DNA from: Ascaphus truei
Lineage: Eukaryota; Chordata; Amphibia; Anura; Ascaphidae
Assembly (NCBI GenBank): GCA_036426205.1
Contig: CM071570.1
Location: forward strand, 139,144,754-139,208,753
Direction: 5' to 3'
DNA: 64,000 bases
The translations under genes and the position numbers were made by a program. The notes beneath the pieces are model-generated. The model had not been told where the DNA came from. It ran no database searches and saw nothing but the letters and a program-made list of their open reading frames with translations. Position 1 is the stretch's first letter. Every line of letters starts with the position of its first letter. Positions 24,701 through 39,200 of the stretch are shown here, one piece after another.

Positions 24701-27700
24701 TTTGACCTTTTGTACACAGAAATTGGTATTTGTATTGGTGATGTTTTAATTAAAAATAAAATATACAATTTGATGACAAAACGCAAATAATTTGACGTTA
24801 TAATGCGCGTGCTCGGCACATCCATGTATTAGCTATTTGCACAGTGTGAATTCCTTGTTGCCGTGTATGTGTGTATCAGTGTGTATGTGTATCAGTCAGT
24901 GTTGTGATGTATAGTCAGTGTGTGTGTATGTCGTCTGTAGTCTGTCAGTCGTAGTTGTAGGTGTGTGTGTGTGTGTGTGTGTGTTGTGTGTGTGTTGTGG
25001 TGGGGGGTCTAGTCGTGTGTGGGGGGGAATGGGGGGGGTCAGTCAGTGTGTGTGGGGGGGATTCTGGGGGGCGGTCAGTCGTGTGTGGGGGGGTGGGGTG
25101 GTGCAGTCAGTGTGTGTGGGGTCTGGGGGTGTCATCGATGGTGTGGGGGTTTCTGTGGGGGGTAGTCTGTGGTGTGGGGTCTGGGGGGGGGTCAGTCAGT
25201 GTGGGGGGATGGGGTCGGGGTAGTAGTGTGTGGGGGGGTATGGGGGGGGGGCTAAGGGGGGGTCAGTCATGTGTGTGGGGGTCTAGGTCATGGTGTGGTG
25301 TGGTATGGGCAGTAGTGTGTGGGGGTTGATGGGGGGGTCAGTGTTTGTGTGGTTCGGTCTATGGGGGGGTCGTTCATCGTCGGGGTACAGTGTTGTGATG
25401 TGGGGTCTGGGGGGGTCAGTCAATGTGTGTGGGGGTCTGGGGGGGTCAGTCAGTGTGTGTGTGGGGGTTCTGGGGGGGGGTAGTCAGTGTGTGGTGGGGG
25501 TACTGGGGGGGTCAGTCAATGTTGTGTGGGGGTTGGGGGGGTATTCAGTGTTGTGGGGGGTCTGGGGGGGGTCGGTCAGTGTTGTGTGGGGGTCTGGGGG
25601 GGTCAGTCAGTGTGTTGTGTGGGGGGTCGGTGGGGTCAGTCAGTGTGTGTGGGGGTCAGTCAGTGTGTGTGGGGGTCTGGGGGGGTCAGTCAGTGTGTGT
25701 GGGGTCTGGGGGGTCAGTCAGTGTGTGTGGGGTTCTGGGGGGGTCAGTCAGTGTGTGTGGGGTCTGGGGGGGGATCAGTAGTGTGTGTGGGGTTTGGGTG
25801 GTCAGTCAGTGTGTTGTGGGGGTCTGGTGGGTCAGTCAGTGTGTCTGTGTGTGGGGTCTGGGGGGTAGTCGTGTGTGGGGGGGTCTGGGGTGGGTGTAAG
25901 TGTATGTGGGGTTGGGGGGTCATCAGTTTGTGTGGGGCTGGGGATAGTCAGTGTGTGGGGGTCTGAGGGGGTCAGTCCAGTGTTGTGGGGGTCTGGGGGG
26001 AGTCAGGGTGTTGGGTTCTGGGGGGGGTCAGTCAGTGTGTGTGGGGTCTGGGGGTGGAAGTGAGTCAGTGGGGGTTGGTGGGCATCAGTGGTGTGGGGGT
26101 CTGGGGGGGGATCAGTCAGTGTGTGTGGGTTGGGCGGATCAGTCAGTTGTGGGGGGTCTGGGGGGGCATGTCAGTGTGTGTGGGGTCTGAGGGGGTCAGT
26201 CAGTGTGTGTGGGGGTCTGGGGGGTCAGTCAGTGTGTGTGGGGTCTGGGGGGGTCAGTCAGTGTGGTGGGGTTCTGGGGGGGTACATCAGTGTGTGTGGG
26301 GTGGGGGGTCAGTCAGTGTGGGGGTGGGGTTGGGGGGATCAGTCAGTTGTTGTGTGGGGTCTGAGGGGATCAGTCAGTGTGTGTGTGGGGGTCTGGGGGG
26401 GGTCAGTCAGTGTGGTGGGGTCTGGGGGGGGGTCAGTCAGTGTGTGTGGGGGTGGGGGGGTTCACGTCAGGTGTGTGTGGGGTCTGGGGGGGGGGTCAGT
26501 CAGTGTGTGTGGGGGGCTGGGGGGGTCAGTCAGTGTGTGTGGGGGGCTGGGGGGGTCAGTCAGTGTGTTGTGGGTGGGTCGGGGATAGGCAGTGTGTGTG
26601 TGGGGGTCTGGGGGGTAGTCAGTGGTGTGGGGCTGGGGCTTCGGCGCTCTCAAGCTCCCCCCCTTCCCACCCCCCGGCGGCGCGCTCACAACCCCCCCAT
26701 TCCCAGGCTGTTAGGAGCCGGGCCAAGCCTCCCACCTCCTGTCCATCGGCATGGAGCGGGCGGGGAACAGCGCCGCTGCAGACCGCTTCTGGCATGCGTG
26801 GCACCGGCATGGCAGCGGGCGGGGAACGACTCGCCGCTGCCAGCCGCTTTGCGCATGAAATGGCGCTCAGCTCCCCCCGCCCCACCCCTGGCAGCGCGCT
26901 GAAACCCCCATTCCAGGCTGTTAGAGACCGGCGCGCGGTGCCAGCTGCCCTCCTGACATCGGCCTGGCACCGGGCGGGGAACGGCGTCGCTGCAGCCGCG
27001 TATGCGCAGCGTGGACGCGCGGAAAGGCATGGCAGANNNNNNNNNNNNNNNNNNNNNNNNNNNNNNNNNNNNNNNCGGGCGGGGAACGGCGCCGCTGCCA
27101 GCCGCTTCTGCGCATGCGTGGCGCGCGGCATGGTAGCGGGCGGCGGAACACTGGCAGTTAGGAGCAGCGGCTATCGCCGCCGCATGTGAGCAACTGGGTG
27201 TGGGGTGTGTGGTAGGGTGAGGGGTGCGGCGGCGATTAGGAGCGGCGCCGGCGGCTATCGCCGCCGCCGCCACCACAGCCACTTGTGACAGGGGACATGT
27301 GAGCGGAGCGGCGTCCATTACGTGACGTCACTTCCGTTTCACATTTCGCCCCACATCCATCCAGTTTTATCCCATCACAGGTGCCACTAAAGAAGTTTCA
27401 CTTCAAAAAGAACGATTCCTGCGCTCCTACCAATTAGGCTAAAATAAAATAGTGATCTCATGAATAAGGGTTATTTTGTTCAACCCTTTGACCAAAGCGC
27501 CTGCAATCCACGTCAAGGCACAACCAAATTTTGCAGGTACCTACACTGAATATATGTTACTTATCTAGACTTTTCCCATTTGTTTGGTTTTAACTAATTA
27601 TCTTGTCATTATTAGTCAAAGTGATAAAGGGAAAGAACAGGCTGGGGGAAAATAGAAAGGAGGAGTCCGGCATTAATATTCTTAAAGTCAGAAGAGATGG

Positions 27701-29436
27701 AGGTATCATATCAGAATTATAAGGAATGGAACAAAAGTTGCAAAAGGGCAATCAGATTAGCAAAAATTAAAAAAGCGATTGCAATAGGAAGATCAACCCA
27801 AACAATGTATTCAACTACCTTAATAACAAAAAGATTAGGTAAGAAAATATAGGACCGCAGGAATCGTTCTTTTTGTTTTTCTATATGCAAGGCCTATCTT
27901 TTTACCAGCAGCAAACTTCTATAAGGAGGAGCGCGGTAATATGTACAGTCACTCACAAATATTAGGCCAATCCTTTTCCTTGCTGCATAATCCATACGGG
28001 CATTTTAAGAAAGTATCACTCAAACGTCATAATGTATTCAACTACCTTAATAACATAAAGATTAGATAAGAAAATATAGGACCCATTCAGTGCGAGGTGG
28101 GCAAGCAAATTATAAGAAATAAGCAGAAGGCGGAGGTATTAAATAAATGCTTTGCCTCTGTATTTACCAAGGAGGAGTCAATTGCAAAAATATTGCAACA
28201 GGAGGAAGCCATAACATATACTGTATTAAGAAACAATTGGTTAACTGAGGAAGAAGAAGTACATAGGCAGCTTGATAAAATTAAAGTAAATAAAGCACAT
28301 AGCGCTATTGGCATGCACCCAAGAGTTCTTAAGTAGCCACGTTCAGTAATAGCTAAACCATTAAATTTAAAGAGGCAATCCAAGCTGGTTTTGTTATTTT
28401 GTTTTTCCTTAGTTTCATTTTTTTAATATAGGATTGAGGCAGGGGTCTCCGGAGCTGAACCCCACTAGTTTCAGCTCCAGGACCCCCTGATTCCACAGGG
28501 TCCACTCCAGGGTTCATAATATGGCTGCTTTTAAAAGCTACTGGACACCTAACAAGCTCCTATTGAACCCCCAAAATAACCACAACAAATATATATAAGC
28601 ATATGAGTGTCACAGAGGAGTGCAACTGAGCATGGCAATATATATTTAAAACCAGAGACAGAACATAAAACACAGACAGAGCTCAGTACACATCCAGTGA
28701 AACTCATACACGGTATAGTGCCTAAATATATATCTATAAATATCTATTAAATAAAATGGTCTTTTAGTTTAACATTTTTGGCCAAAATTGTTGTAAGCCC
28801 CTGAGCCACTGCACGGCAGACCACATTTCCAGGGTTCCAGGGGAGCTGGTATTGCCCTGACTTCGGATGAGTCAGGGGCAAGGCTGACTCCTCCTGAGTC
28901 CTGTCCTACCTAGGGGGTGGATGAGACCCCTGGGTGAGGACACTACAGACCGAGGCTATCCAGTTCCTGCTGAGGCCTACCTGCCCAAGGGAAGGGTGAG
29001 GATTAACTACATTAGGTATCAGGTCCTGCTGAACCTCACATCTGCTCAGGAAGGGGGGGATGTTCTATTGCCAATAGAAGGGTGAGAGACCCAGGCAAGA
29101 ATAGTTTCCTGAAGCAAGCTGCAAGGTATTACCTTACTGGGTTATGTAGGGACCAGTGCAGGTGGATATTTCTCTTGCCAGTAGGAGCAGTATGAGATGT
29201 AGTACCTGCTGACGACTACGTCAATAACCCTGTTCAGTTATACCGTTCCTGTCACTCTGAAGTGAATTCCTTTTACTACAAGTTCCTGTGAGGGGTGCTT
29301 GCCTCTGGCTGGGCCCATACAGGTGGAGGTGCTGCGCACCAGACCCCAAGCTCTCTATACATGGAGGTTCAGGCTCCAGATTTACCAACAGATCATCTCC
29401 CTACCATATATATACTGCCCGAGGGGATAGGGGTGT

Positions 29437-29478
<42 letters not shown>

Positions 29479-32400
29479 CATATATACATACATATATACA
29501 TATATATATACATATATACATATATATATACATATATACATATATATATACATATATACATATATATATACATATATACATATATACATATTATAACATA
29601 ATTGAATACTATACATATATCATATATACATATATACATACTATACAATATATATAAGTTATATATATATACTATATATATATATGATATATATTATATA
29701 ATAATATATATCTCATATATACATACATACATACACATACATACATACATACATACATACATACACATATATATTTGGGAGGAATTGCTGCTTGCTGGAA
29801 GGGTACTGGCAAATAAATTGTGAAACATAGTGCAGGCTCCGAGATGTTGATCTGACGATTTATGCCTAGTAAGTGTCCCTCTTAACAAATAAACTGTGAC
29901 CTCTTGACCTCAGCAATCTCCCCAGCAGCCCATACAAGTAAAACTCATAGCGTAACTCATACGATGTTAGTATCTTGTCCTCAGCAGTTACCATGGCAAA
30001 CTTTAGACTGCACTGGGATCTGGAGCTAGCTCCATTTTAACCTCCAGTTCACTTAGGTTTATTCTATACCTGCCAAAACAGCCAATTTGGCCGAAAACGG
30101 ACCAAAATTCCCATTGAAGCCAATAAGAAATTGGCAGAAAAGCAAACGCTTATACCTCTTTAACGAAGCAACAGATTAAAACAAAATATAAAACAGCATT
30201 TGAAACAGCAAAATCTTCGTAATTTTTTTTATCTGCTTTAAGAAAAGAGATAACATGTGTGCATATTGTTCTGCTATATAGAATGCACCATGCACTTGCA
30301 ACACTAGTTTCTATGATAAAACATAGTATAAAAATAATTGCTAATCTCTTCTCTCAATGACGTAACAATCAATTTCGTTTTTTTCTGATCACCATTAGAC
30401 CCATCAGCACCCCATCCATACTGTAACTAAACACCCAACACACAGGTTCTCCAAGATAAAAAAGGATTTTGATTGTATTTGTACTAAAGATGTAGCGAGA
30501 CTTACTTCCTCCAGAGTAGCGGCCCGAAATGTGAAAGTCTGCGGCGACTGAGTCATTGTCTGCCGCAGTCGCGCTGCAGGGGACCTTGCTAACAGGTTGC
30601 ACCCTCCAGCGCCAGGACCACCGCGATTGCGTGACCACAGTGTGCCCCGTTGGAGAAAGCAGCAAGTCTGGCTACATATGTACCTTGTCCCTGTAGCACG
30701 TACCTCTAGCGGCTGAGCATGGTAGTGATCTGTTGGATCCTTCAACTCCGCAGCTTCCTTCATCAATCGCTTCACCGCTGAAGACATAAGAGAAGGTTTC
30801 AAACATTAATATGCATTGTTCTTAGCTCCTCCGAGAGCAGGAGGGGCCTTCAATGCATTGCATAGTATAGTAATGTGTCGCCAACACCCACCCTGTTATT
30901 GTGAGAAATGCAGACCCGCTGCACAGATAAAGTGAGAGTGAATATTTCTTGTGTTATCACTATATAGTACCAGCCATACATAAGCACACACAGATTCAAA
31001 CACAAACCACAGAGAAGAGCACCCGTCACAAACTTTAGGTACTCACAGGGGAGAGGTAGCAGCTGCCCCAAAATAAGCTTCAAGCCTAAGCAGAAATGCC
31101 CAATATTATATAGCTGTATAAAGAAGGTATTCTCATACCTCACTGTCCCCACAGATATAACAGGTCCTTCAGAAACAACTTCAATTAGCTCTGTCCTGTA
31201 ATGTGTGTGGCTTTTCTATTACTGCATGTCCATCAGTGCTGAAGGCTTACATTAGATCCAATAGCATTTGTGATATAAGTTTTACAATACAGGCATACCC
31301 CGCATTAACGTACGCAATGGGTCCAGAGCATGTATGTAAAGCGAAAATGTACTTAAAGTGAAGCACTACCCTTTCACTTCAGTAGAGGTAGGGAGCCGGT
31401 ATTGCTGTTCAGGACGTGTCTGTGTCCTACTCACAGGCCCCTGCGCGAGCTGCCGTTTTCCAATTGGGCGAGGGGAATCAGCGCGTCACACAGCTACGGC
31501 GGTCTGTAGGGCTGAATAAGTGTCCGTACTTGCGAAGCGAGCGTATGGGCGCAGGGGAATGGTGCTATTGTAAATATGTCCGTACTTGCGAGTGTCCGTA
31601 AAGTGAAGGTCTGTATAGCAGGGTATGCCTGTATACACATATTCATGAACACGGCAAAAAAAATGCATGATGGACCTCCACACCATTATTAACACGGAAG
31701 TGATGAAAGTTCAGGAAAACTACCCCTGCAAAAGGCATCCTGTGCTTTAAGTCTCTGAAACAAGGGAGTACCCAGGAGCTGAAATGAATACAATTCAGCT
31801 ACAGAAACCCCCTGCTTCCCACACATAAACAAATGGGACACAAAAAAATAAAATCAAATAAATAGCAGGAGGGACTGCTCCTATACAAATAATAACAGTC
31901 TAGAAAATGGCATGAAGAAAAAAAAAAAGGGTAATGAGCATGGAGTGTTGATTTAAAGGTGTGCTGCCTGCTAACAAAGTACAAACATCTGGTGTAAATA
32001 AAGCTGGACTCATGAATGAATAAATACATATGGGAATCAGATTAACAGTGAAGGTCTCCAACTGAAGTAAAGACTACAGATTGAGAGATCCAAAGACACC
32101 TGCACAAGAACAGCTGCCCACTTCAGTGACTGGCACAAGCACACCACCTGCTTTACACCCACTGCCCAAAAATGAACTGAGAAACAAGCACAAACATCTC
32201 CCACTTCTGGGCTCACTCAATGCACAATGCATGTCTATTTGTGTTCGTTTTACATATTGGGGCTAATTCCGTGTGTGTCCAGTTGGCCGATTGTCCTGTG
32301 ATCTAATATTGAATTATCCACATTGTCTTGCCATGGCAGCTAATTCTAATTCTGGACATGTTGGGAAATAGAGATATTAACGCAACATTCCCGCAACCCA

Positions 32401-33232
32401 CAATTTTTTTTCACATGGTTTAAACCGGGGTGTTCTCCTGATCTCGACTGTGCTATTTTACTGGTTCCTGAGATACCTGCAATTTTAGGTAACAGTAGAC
32501 CAAGGCTGGCCAACAACAGATCAGGTTTTCAGGATATCCCTGCATCAGCACAGGTGGCTCAATCAGTGGCTCAATCACAGGCACCTTTTTGTTGTCATCA
32601 ACACTTACAAGGACATTGAGGTGGCAGAAGCAAGACAAAGGGAATGACAGTAAGGTAACGTATATCAATGGGAAGAAAGTTCTGTCGATTTTCATCTGCC
32701 AAACTCCTGTTAAAGAGTCAAACTACTTGTCTCAGTTTTTGGCTAAGAAATGTAAATTTAGTTCAGATTAAAAGCCCAGAAACCACGAATACCAACTTCA
32801 AAAAGGAAAGAATCCTCTTTTAGTGGCTAGTTTCTGGGTACACTGGCACATACGGTGTGTGCAGGAAACTACAGCAATAGTAAGGTCACTCAAATATGAT
32901 GAATACGCTCCCCTGCTACGTCCAGCACATTATTACTCTGTTCCAGAAGTATAGTTACTTTTGTGTACGGAGACTACTTATCTGTGCAATTGAAATGTCA
33001 ACAGCTAGGAACGACCTTGCTTTCTTTCCCATAACCAACACTCCACACGTGGCACTTTCATGTCCCTTGCGATATTGCATCAGTTTATATTTACCCTTCA
33101 GTTACACTTTAGAAAAGGGGTATTTCAAGTAATTTTCGCACCATGACACTTCCCACATGAAGGTCCAAAGCAAAAATGGATGCGTTATTTAAGAGTTCAT
33201 AAACTTAGCCAGTCAGGGGGGGGGGGGGGGAG

Positions 33233-33268
<36 letters not shown>

Positions 33269-36200
33269 TTTTTTTTTCACAAATGTCCTCTTTTTTTCAT
33301 CCTGACTGCATTCCAATACTCATTTGCTTTCTGCATTGGAGAAATACAGGGGTAAAATATGCCCCCATATTTTATACAAAAGAAAATACAGAGGGGCCTG
33401 CAACATATAGCACTAGTTTTCTTTCACTAGTTGTCAGGGACATGCACGATTATTGGCAGGCATACTTCTGAAAACAAGGTGGAGTGATGGAAACAAGCAA
33501 GACAGTAGAAAGCAATGGAAGGGACACAATATCTTTATTTTAATAACAGCACACTACTTTTCATTAAAAAAATAAACATAAAAACCCAGCCCATTGAATA
33601 TAATGCTAAAGGCTAAAGGCTTTATTGATACTGTATATACTGTAAGTAGATACTGGCTGTATTTAATGAGTGTGGAGTGCTTTGGTTTTCTGTGAATATA
33701 TCAATTGAGTTTGAAGACAGCATTTAAGAGACACCCATTCACGTAGCCGACTACGTTTACTTCACTGCAATAGCTGTTGCTATGCAACACATTCTTTATC
33801 AATAAACCTATGGCTTAAATCTACTGATTTAAAAACATTAAACCTGCTTTCATTAAGGAAAGAGTGAAGAAGTCATTCCAAACCATGGCTGAGTTATAAA
33901 GTCATTCTCTGAATGTTCCCAACAGCAAGCAGCTGCTTCCAAGAGTCTCCTCAACTATTTGTTTAAGTCAGTATTTTTGCAGAACAGAATACTGCTGGTA
34001 CATTGGGGGCGGAGAGAGGAGGGGGTGGATAGTGTGTGTATTTCCTTCCTCATTGGGCACATAGGAGAGTCCTTCATATGTATGAGATCTTTTATTTTGC
34101 TGTTTTCTTAGAGACCGTTCTGAATCACTAGTCAAGAATAAGAAGTTATAAATATTTCTGCGGAAAATATCTTTTTAGGTACCCGTTTAGATTATTTAAA
34201 ATACATTTTATAATTACTAATGCATTATATTGCAGTTTATTAAATTTTAGAGGGTGACCCAGAATTTCAACTGCATGAACCATATTTAGAAGGACCATAG
34301 CCAAGAAGGGCTACTCAACAAGACACCTTACTGCCCATTCACTTGAACAGGTTTTAGGGGGCCATATTGCCTAAGCCTTGCTTGAAGGTGTTTTATGGAG
34401 TAGCATGACTCAGTAAAAGTGGCTCATAATTAGGGATTACGGTTTTAGGTTTTAACCAAAAAACAGAAAAAACATCTTGTACTTCCAGTTACAACGGATC
34501 AGAACCGGAAACGAAGCATCATTTCTTATCGAATTATACCTCTTGCAGCAACCCAGCCACAGACAGGATACAAAAAAAGTAGGGCAATAAAGAAAATGTA
34601 CAGATAAGCACCAAAGTTCAAACGCGTGCCCATTTTTTTCCATTGTTAAAACTGATTTTTTTTAAAGATGTAAAAGAAACACTAGGGGGAAAGAAATAAA
34701 TACACAAAAGAGACAGACAGAGCCCCTAGTGGTAGCACTCTATTCCTAAATGATATGGTGATTATTTAAAATAACTTTATTATTGACATAACGTTAAAAT
34801 ATTGGGGTCTAAAACAAGGATTAAATATTCCAAGTGTGTGTGTCTCTATTGGATTAGTGTATCCAGAAGAGTGTACATAATTGGTTTAATGTCCAGTGTT
34901 AGGGTAGTTCACTGGCCCTAGTGTTCCTCATATAGAGTGAATTGACTAGAGTTCTAGTGGATTGTCAGCAGTTTGAGCCACTCATGCAGTGCCCCAGTAG
35001 GATATACTAGTTGGTGCTCTTAAGTATGGGACCTATGCTGTGCTATTGCGTGATGGCAGCTTAAGCATATTAAAGTTGTTGTATAGAACAAATCTTGGTC
35101 TAAGTGCACCTATTGTATGTTTCCGTCACCTCCCTATACATAGGTGGTGTGTTGAATAGGGTGTATGGTGCCTGGTACATAAACTTCTACAGTGGTTGTT
35201 GTCTCCCTCTGTAATATATCCAAGCTGAAGCGGGGGCACACCATAAGTTTCTCATTGGAAAGAAATAAACACAGATTTAACAAAAAAAAAATAAACACAA
35301 AACCAGAAGCCCTGCTCATAATCCTCCGGCAGCTTCATTGCGATTTCCAAGAGGCTGCACAATTAGTACAAGAGCATATTTGCAAAGCGTAAGTAACATA
35401 ATACTGAATGTGTAAGTACCCAACAATAAAGCTCTGAAAGATTGCTGCTCCTAATGTCACAGTGGATTAGATAGTTTACAGTTTGCCAAATATAGGACTT
35501 CATACAACACATCCAAGCTGTTGTGGAGATGTATTCCTTCTACTAGAGAAGACACCAGCTCCACTCCAGTGAACCGGACCCAAATCTTCTCCAGCACAGA
35601 GAAGTAAATAGCATAGTAAATATGGGACTAGTGTTGTTGACTTTATTACCTCACCGACACAGGTCCCAAACCTCAGCTTGTTCCCCCCCAGAAGTCAAAG
35701 TGTGCTTTGTGCGTACGACGTGATGACGTCATGACAGGGAAGTAACTTCTGCTTGTTCGATACTAAATGTGGTGTTCCAGACCGTGGCGTTCTTATATGT
35801 ATTATGTGTGATGTGCTTGATCTCAGACGCTACTACAGGGCTGAATCAGAGTATTTAACTGTATTCAAAAGCAACAATAGTATCCACATGTGTGCTAACA
35901 GTTCATGATTTGCGGCCAGTCTTGATACTAGCAAAGGTCTGTATTAGATGGCACAAATAGTGGCACGTACACGAAAAGTTTCAACAGCTTGTTACCAGCT
36001 TATGAGTTGCAGTTTATATTTGGCATTATGGAAAATAGGCTACATTGCTTGAAGGCGTCTCATTTATAGCTATTTAGCTGCACAAAGCATAACAGATATC
36101 TGACATCAGTTCTTTCTGTGAATACATACATTTTGCATCTGTGCAATGAGACTACCAGTTAAACCCTTGACTATATTTATTAAATAGGTCTTGTGCTTAA

Positions 36201-39200
36201 GGCATTGCAATCAAGCTATTAATATATGGCTGTATCAAGCTTTGCTTACAATCTATAAATCACCCTGAAATCAGTTCAAGCTGAATGATCAGTGTCTATG
36301 CTATTGGAGTGCTGCTAGCTTACATGTCTATTGTTATACTCTGAACAGCCACCAAGCTGCATTATTTGGCTTTTTTGCACTTATGCTATTTGTGACTATA
36401 TATGCCATGCGGCTTTGGCAAAGTCTTTTTTTCAGATTTAGGTTGTATTTGAGTATGGTTATGAGCATATTAATGTGTCAATCTAGCCACTAGCTCATGT
36501 GTATATTGAAGGTAATAACATCAGATGCCTGAGTTCAGATTTAAATAATCAGAGTGATTCCCAATTACAAGGATCATTGGACTGTGGCACCTCCATGGTG
36601 CAACTCTGTTTAAGGACATCAAGGCATACCGTTCTCTTACATAGAGATTCTTCCTATGGATACACAATCAACTATACCGTGGACCATACCACACACCCAC
36701 CAATAGACTACCCGCAATGTTGTAATACCTCATTATAAATATTACATATAGGTCATCACATTGTGGAGATTAGCTTAAAATTAATTGGTTGAGTAATAAT
36801 TAGCAGTGATGTTAGAGCTGCGTCATGCTCCACATGACTTTCATATCTAGCTTCTAGCATTATATCTCCACTGCACCTCAACATTCTACACCCCAGCATT
36901 TATGCAATATCGTCATCTTCTACAGCGCATCCACTCATGTATCATATGGAGATTAGTATAAATTTATGATGAGGAGTAATTATTGGCAGTGATGTTAGAG
37001 CTGCGTCACTCTTCATGTGACTTTCATATTTAGTATATAGTCTCCATATCTCCATTTTGTTCATATATTTTGTACAATAAGACATCACTATTCCATTGGA
37101 TTATTACCCAATAATAAACGGTTCTGTACCATCACACATTAACACTATAACAGCAGAAATAATTGCACTTCACACCCTGTCAGTTTATTTGTTTATTTTT
37201 AAACATACACTTATGTAAAATGTATTGTCGTGTGTATACATATATATTACAATTGTAGAATTAAAAGTTAAGTTTTAACCGCCTGAGAGTGCACCACTCA
37301 AATGTGCTTCTTTTTGGGACAACAGTTATCTTCTCAACCGTCGTCCTTTTTGATAAACCGACATTATCTTAGCACATAGGTAGCACCAGTTGCCAATCTT
37401 GGCAACATAGGCAAATCCATATACCTAATATTGATTTAATTTGGTGAGCGTTGTGATACCCTTTCCCAACAATAAAGCTCTGAAAGATTGCTGCTCCTAA
37501 TGTCACAGTGGATTAGATAGTTTACAGTTTGCCAAATATAGGACTTCATACAACACATCCAAGCTGTTGTGAAGATGTATTCCTTCTACTAGAGAAGACA
37601 CCAGCTCCACTCCAGTGACCCAGACCCAAATCTTCTCCAGCACAGAGAAGTAAATAGCATAGTAAATAGGGGACTAGTGCTGTTGACTTTATTACCTCAC
37701 CGACACAGGTCCCAAACCTCAGCTTGTTCCCCCCAGAAATCAAAGTGTGCCTGGTGCGTTAACTAAACAAATGCAGCGTGAGAACGTAACGCACAAGAAT
37801 CAAAAATACTGTATATGTCAGCCATAGCTCCACCACAACTATTCCGCTTTGTACAAAACTTTAGAGCTCGCGCACCGTGTAAGAAGTCTGTTACTAAACA
37901 TAATCAACTAAAATGTACTTTTCTTACAAATTGCCTTTCAATAATAAACCCATACGTGTATTCCCAAACTTATGTTTGGGGGGGGGGGGAAGTGGAGGAG
38001 AACTCAAATTTCTTTTTTTTGTAAAGAAATCATTTTTTTATGAATCGTAAACGAGCAGAGATTTGTATTGCAGGCTTTAGCAAAAACGCCAACTAAGGAG
38101 CTCTGTGGCTGTATGCGTAACCGGAGACAGGGAAATAGACCTTTATAAGATTAGGGAGTTCCAGTGGGCTCAGAAGTACACCTCAGCGTGCTAAGGGTTA
38201 ACATTTGCTTGTACTTTGTGGAACGTCAACCCCACCCACTGGAATGTTAATGAGCCAAGAGGACACAAAGAACTTTTGTTCACAGCTGCATTGAATCTCA
38301 ACCACCCCAGTGTACGTCTCGTTGCCCCAAAGGCGGACAGCCTTTGGCGCAGCCAAAGGGTGTGAGCCATTTGCTGCCGTTCGCTGATTTGAAATAGAGC
38401 AGCTTTAACATCAGAAAATCACAAGCCCTTTATCCCCTTTACCCAATTTTCCAACTCTATCTGTCCATGAAATATCCGTGAATTGACTGTATAACCCTGT
38501 TCTTTTAGTGTAACCATGTTTTTTTATAACTCTGTGCCCAGGACATACTTGAAAACGAGAGGTAACTCTCAATGTATTACTTCCTGGTAAAACATTTTTA
38601 TAAATAAAAATAAATAAAGTGCAAGGTCTTTGCCTTGAACCAGAACTACTGCGCGGTCATCATAAAGGAGAAATGTGCACAGCAGATGTAACAAACCCAA
38701 AAACTGAACGGTTACATAATAAGGTTAGGTCATTTCAACACCTGACTCACTCTTATTTCACTCTTATTTCACTCGTATTTCACTCGTACCGGTTCTTTGC
38801 GAGTAATATAATCATGTTCTATTTACTAAGGGAGAGGCGGCAATCTTAATTGTCATTAATGTCAAGATTTACTAAGGCTTTGTTTTCTTCATGAAAAGGC
38901 TCTCTTTCCAAAGCTGTGTGCAATGCAATAAGGAGATGTATACCATAAGCAAAAGTTTGTTCTCTAACAAAAAGGGTACGCTAACATCTGTCAAATCTGC
39001 CATTAACACCAGCATCAGAAAAGTCAATACAGTATGCTCTTACTCTTTGAAGTCAGGGTTTTCTCCCATTAGCTATGTCTTTTTGGCCTAGGACAACATC
39101 ATTGCACATAGTGGACCGTGTTAAAATATAGGCAGAGTCAAACTATTACGCTGATAGCATATTAAAACTGTATACAATTACAATTTGTTTTTGGTCAAGT

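Larger units (their letters stand above)
23648..26848. repeat. Tandem duplication, second unit (error-laden copy)
   Basis: Collinear with the first unit from ATGGAGGACGAC to the GC-rich end near 26848, but sprinkled with one- and two-base insertions and deletions, especially at homopolymers, also in exons. Uniform small indels and an N gap shortly downstream suggest a badly polished long-read gap fill or an uncollapsed haplotype rather than a real duplication; the sequence alone cannot decide. Confidence 0.8.
21364..27404 (+). mobile_element. Repeat element copy B, inverted relative to copy A, greatly expanded
   Basis: Left end homology to 7113-6918 (inverted) covers 21364-21560 and includes AAGTGAAACTTCTTTGACTT. 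The right end, CACTAAAGAAGTTTCACTTC, is near 27383-27402 and is homologous to 5651-5910. The interior holds G-rich minisatellites, GC-rich segments and the N gap. If the tandem duplication is artefactual the true element is about 2.7 kb. Confidence 0.55.

Noticed and set aside
28087..28383. 98-aa minus-strand frame
   Set aside because: Antisense shadow of the CR1 fragment.
29288..29823. Tyr/Ile-rich frames on both strands
   Set aside because: Caused by the TA/CATA microsatellite.
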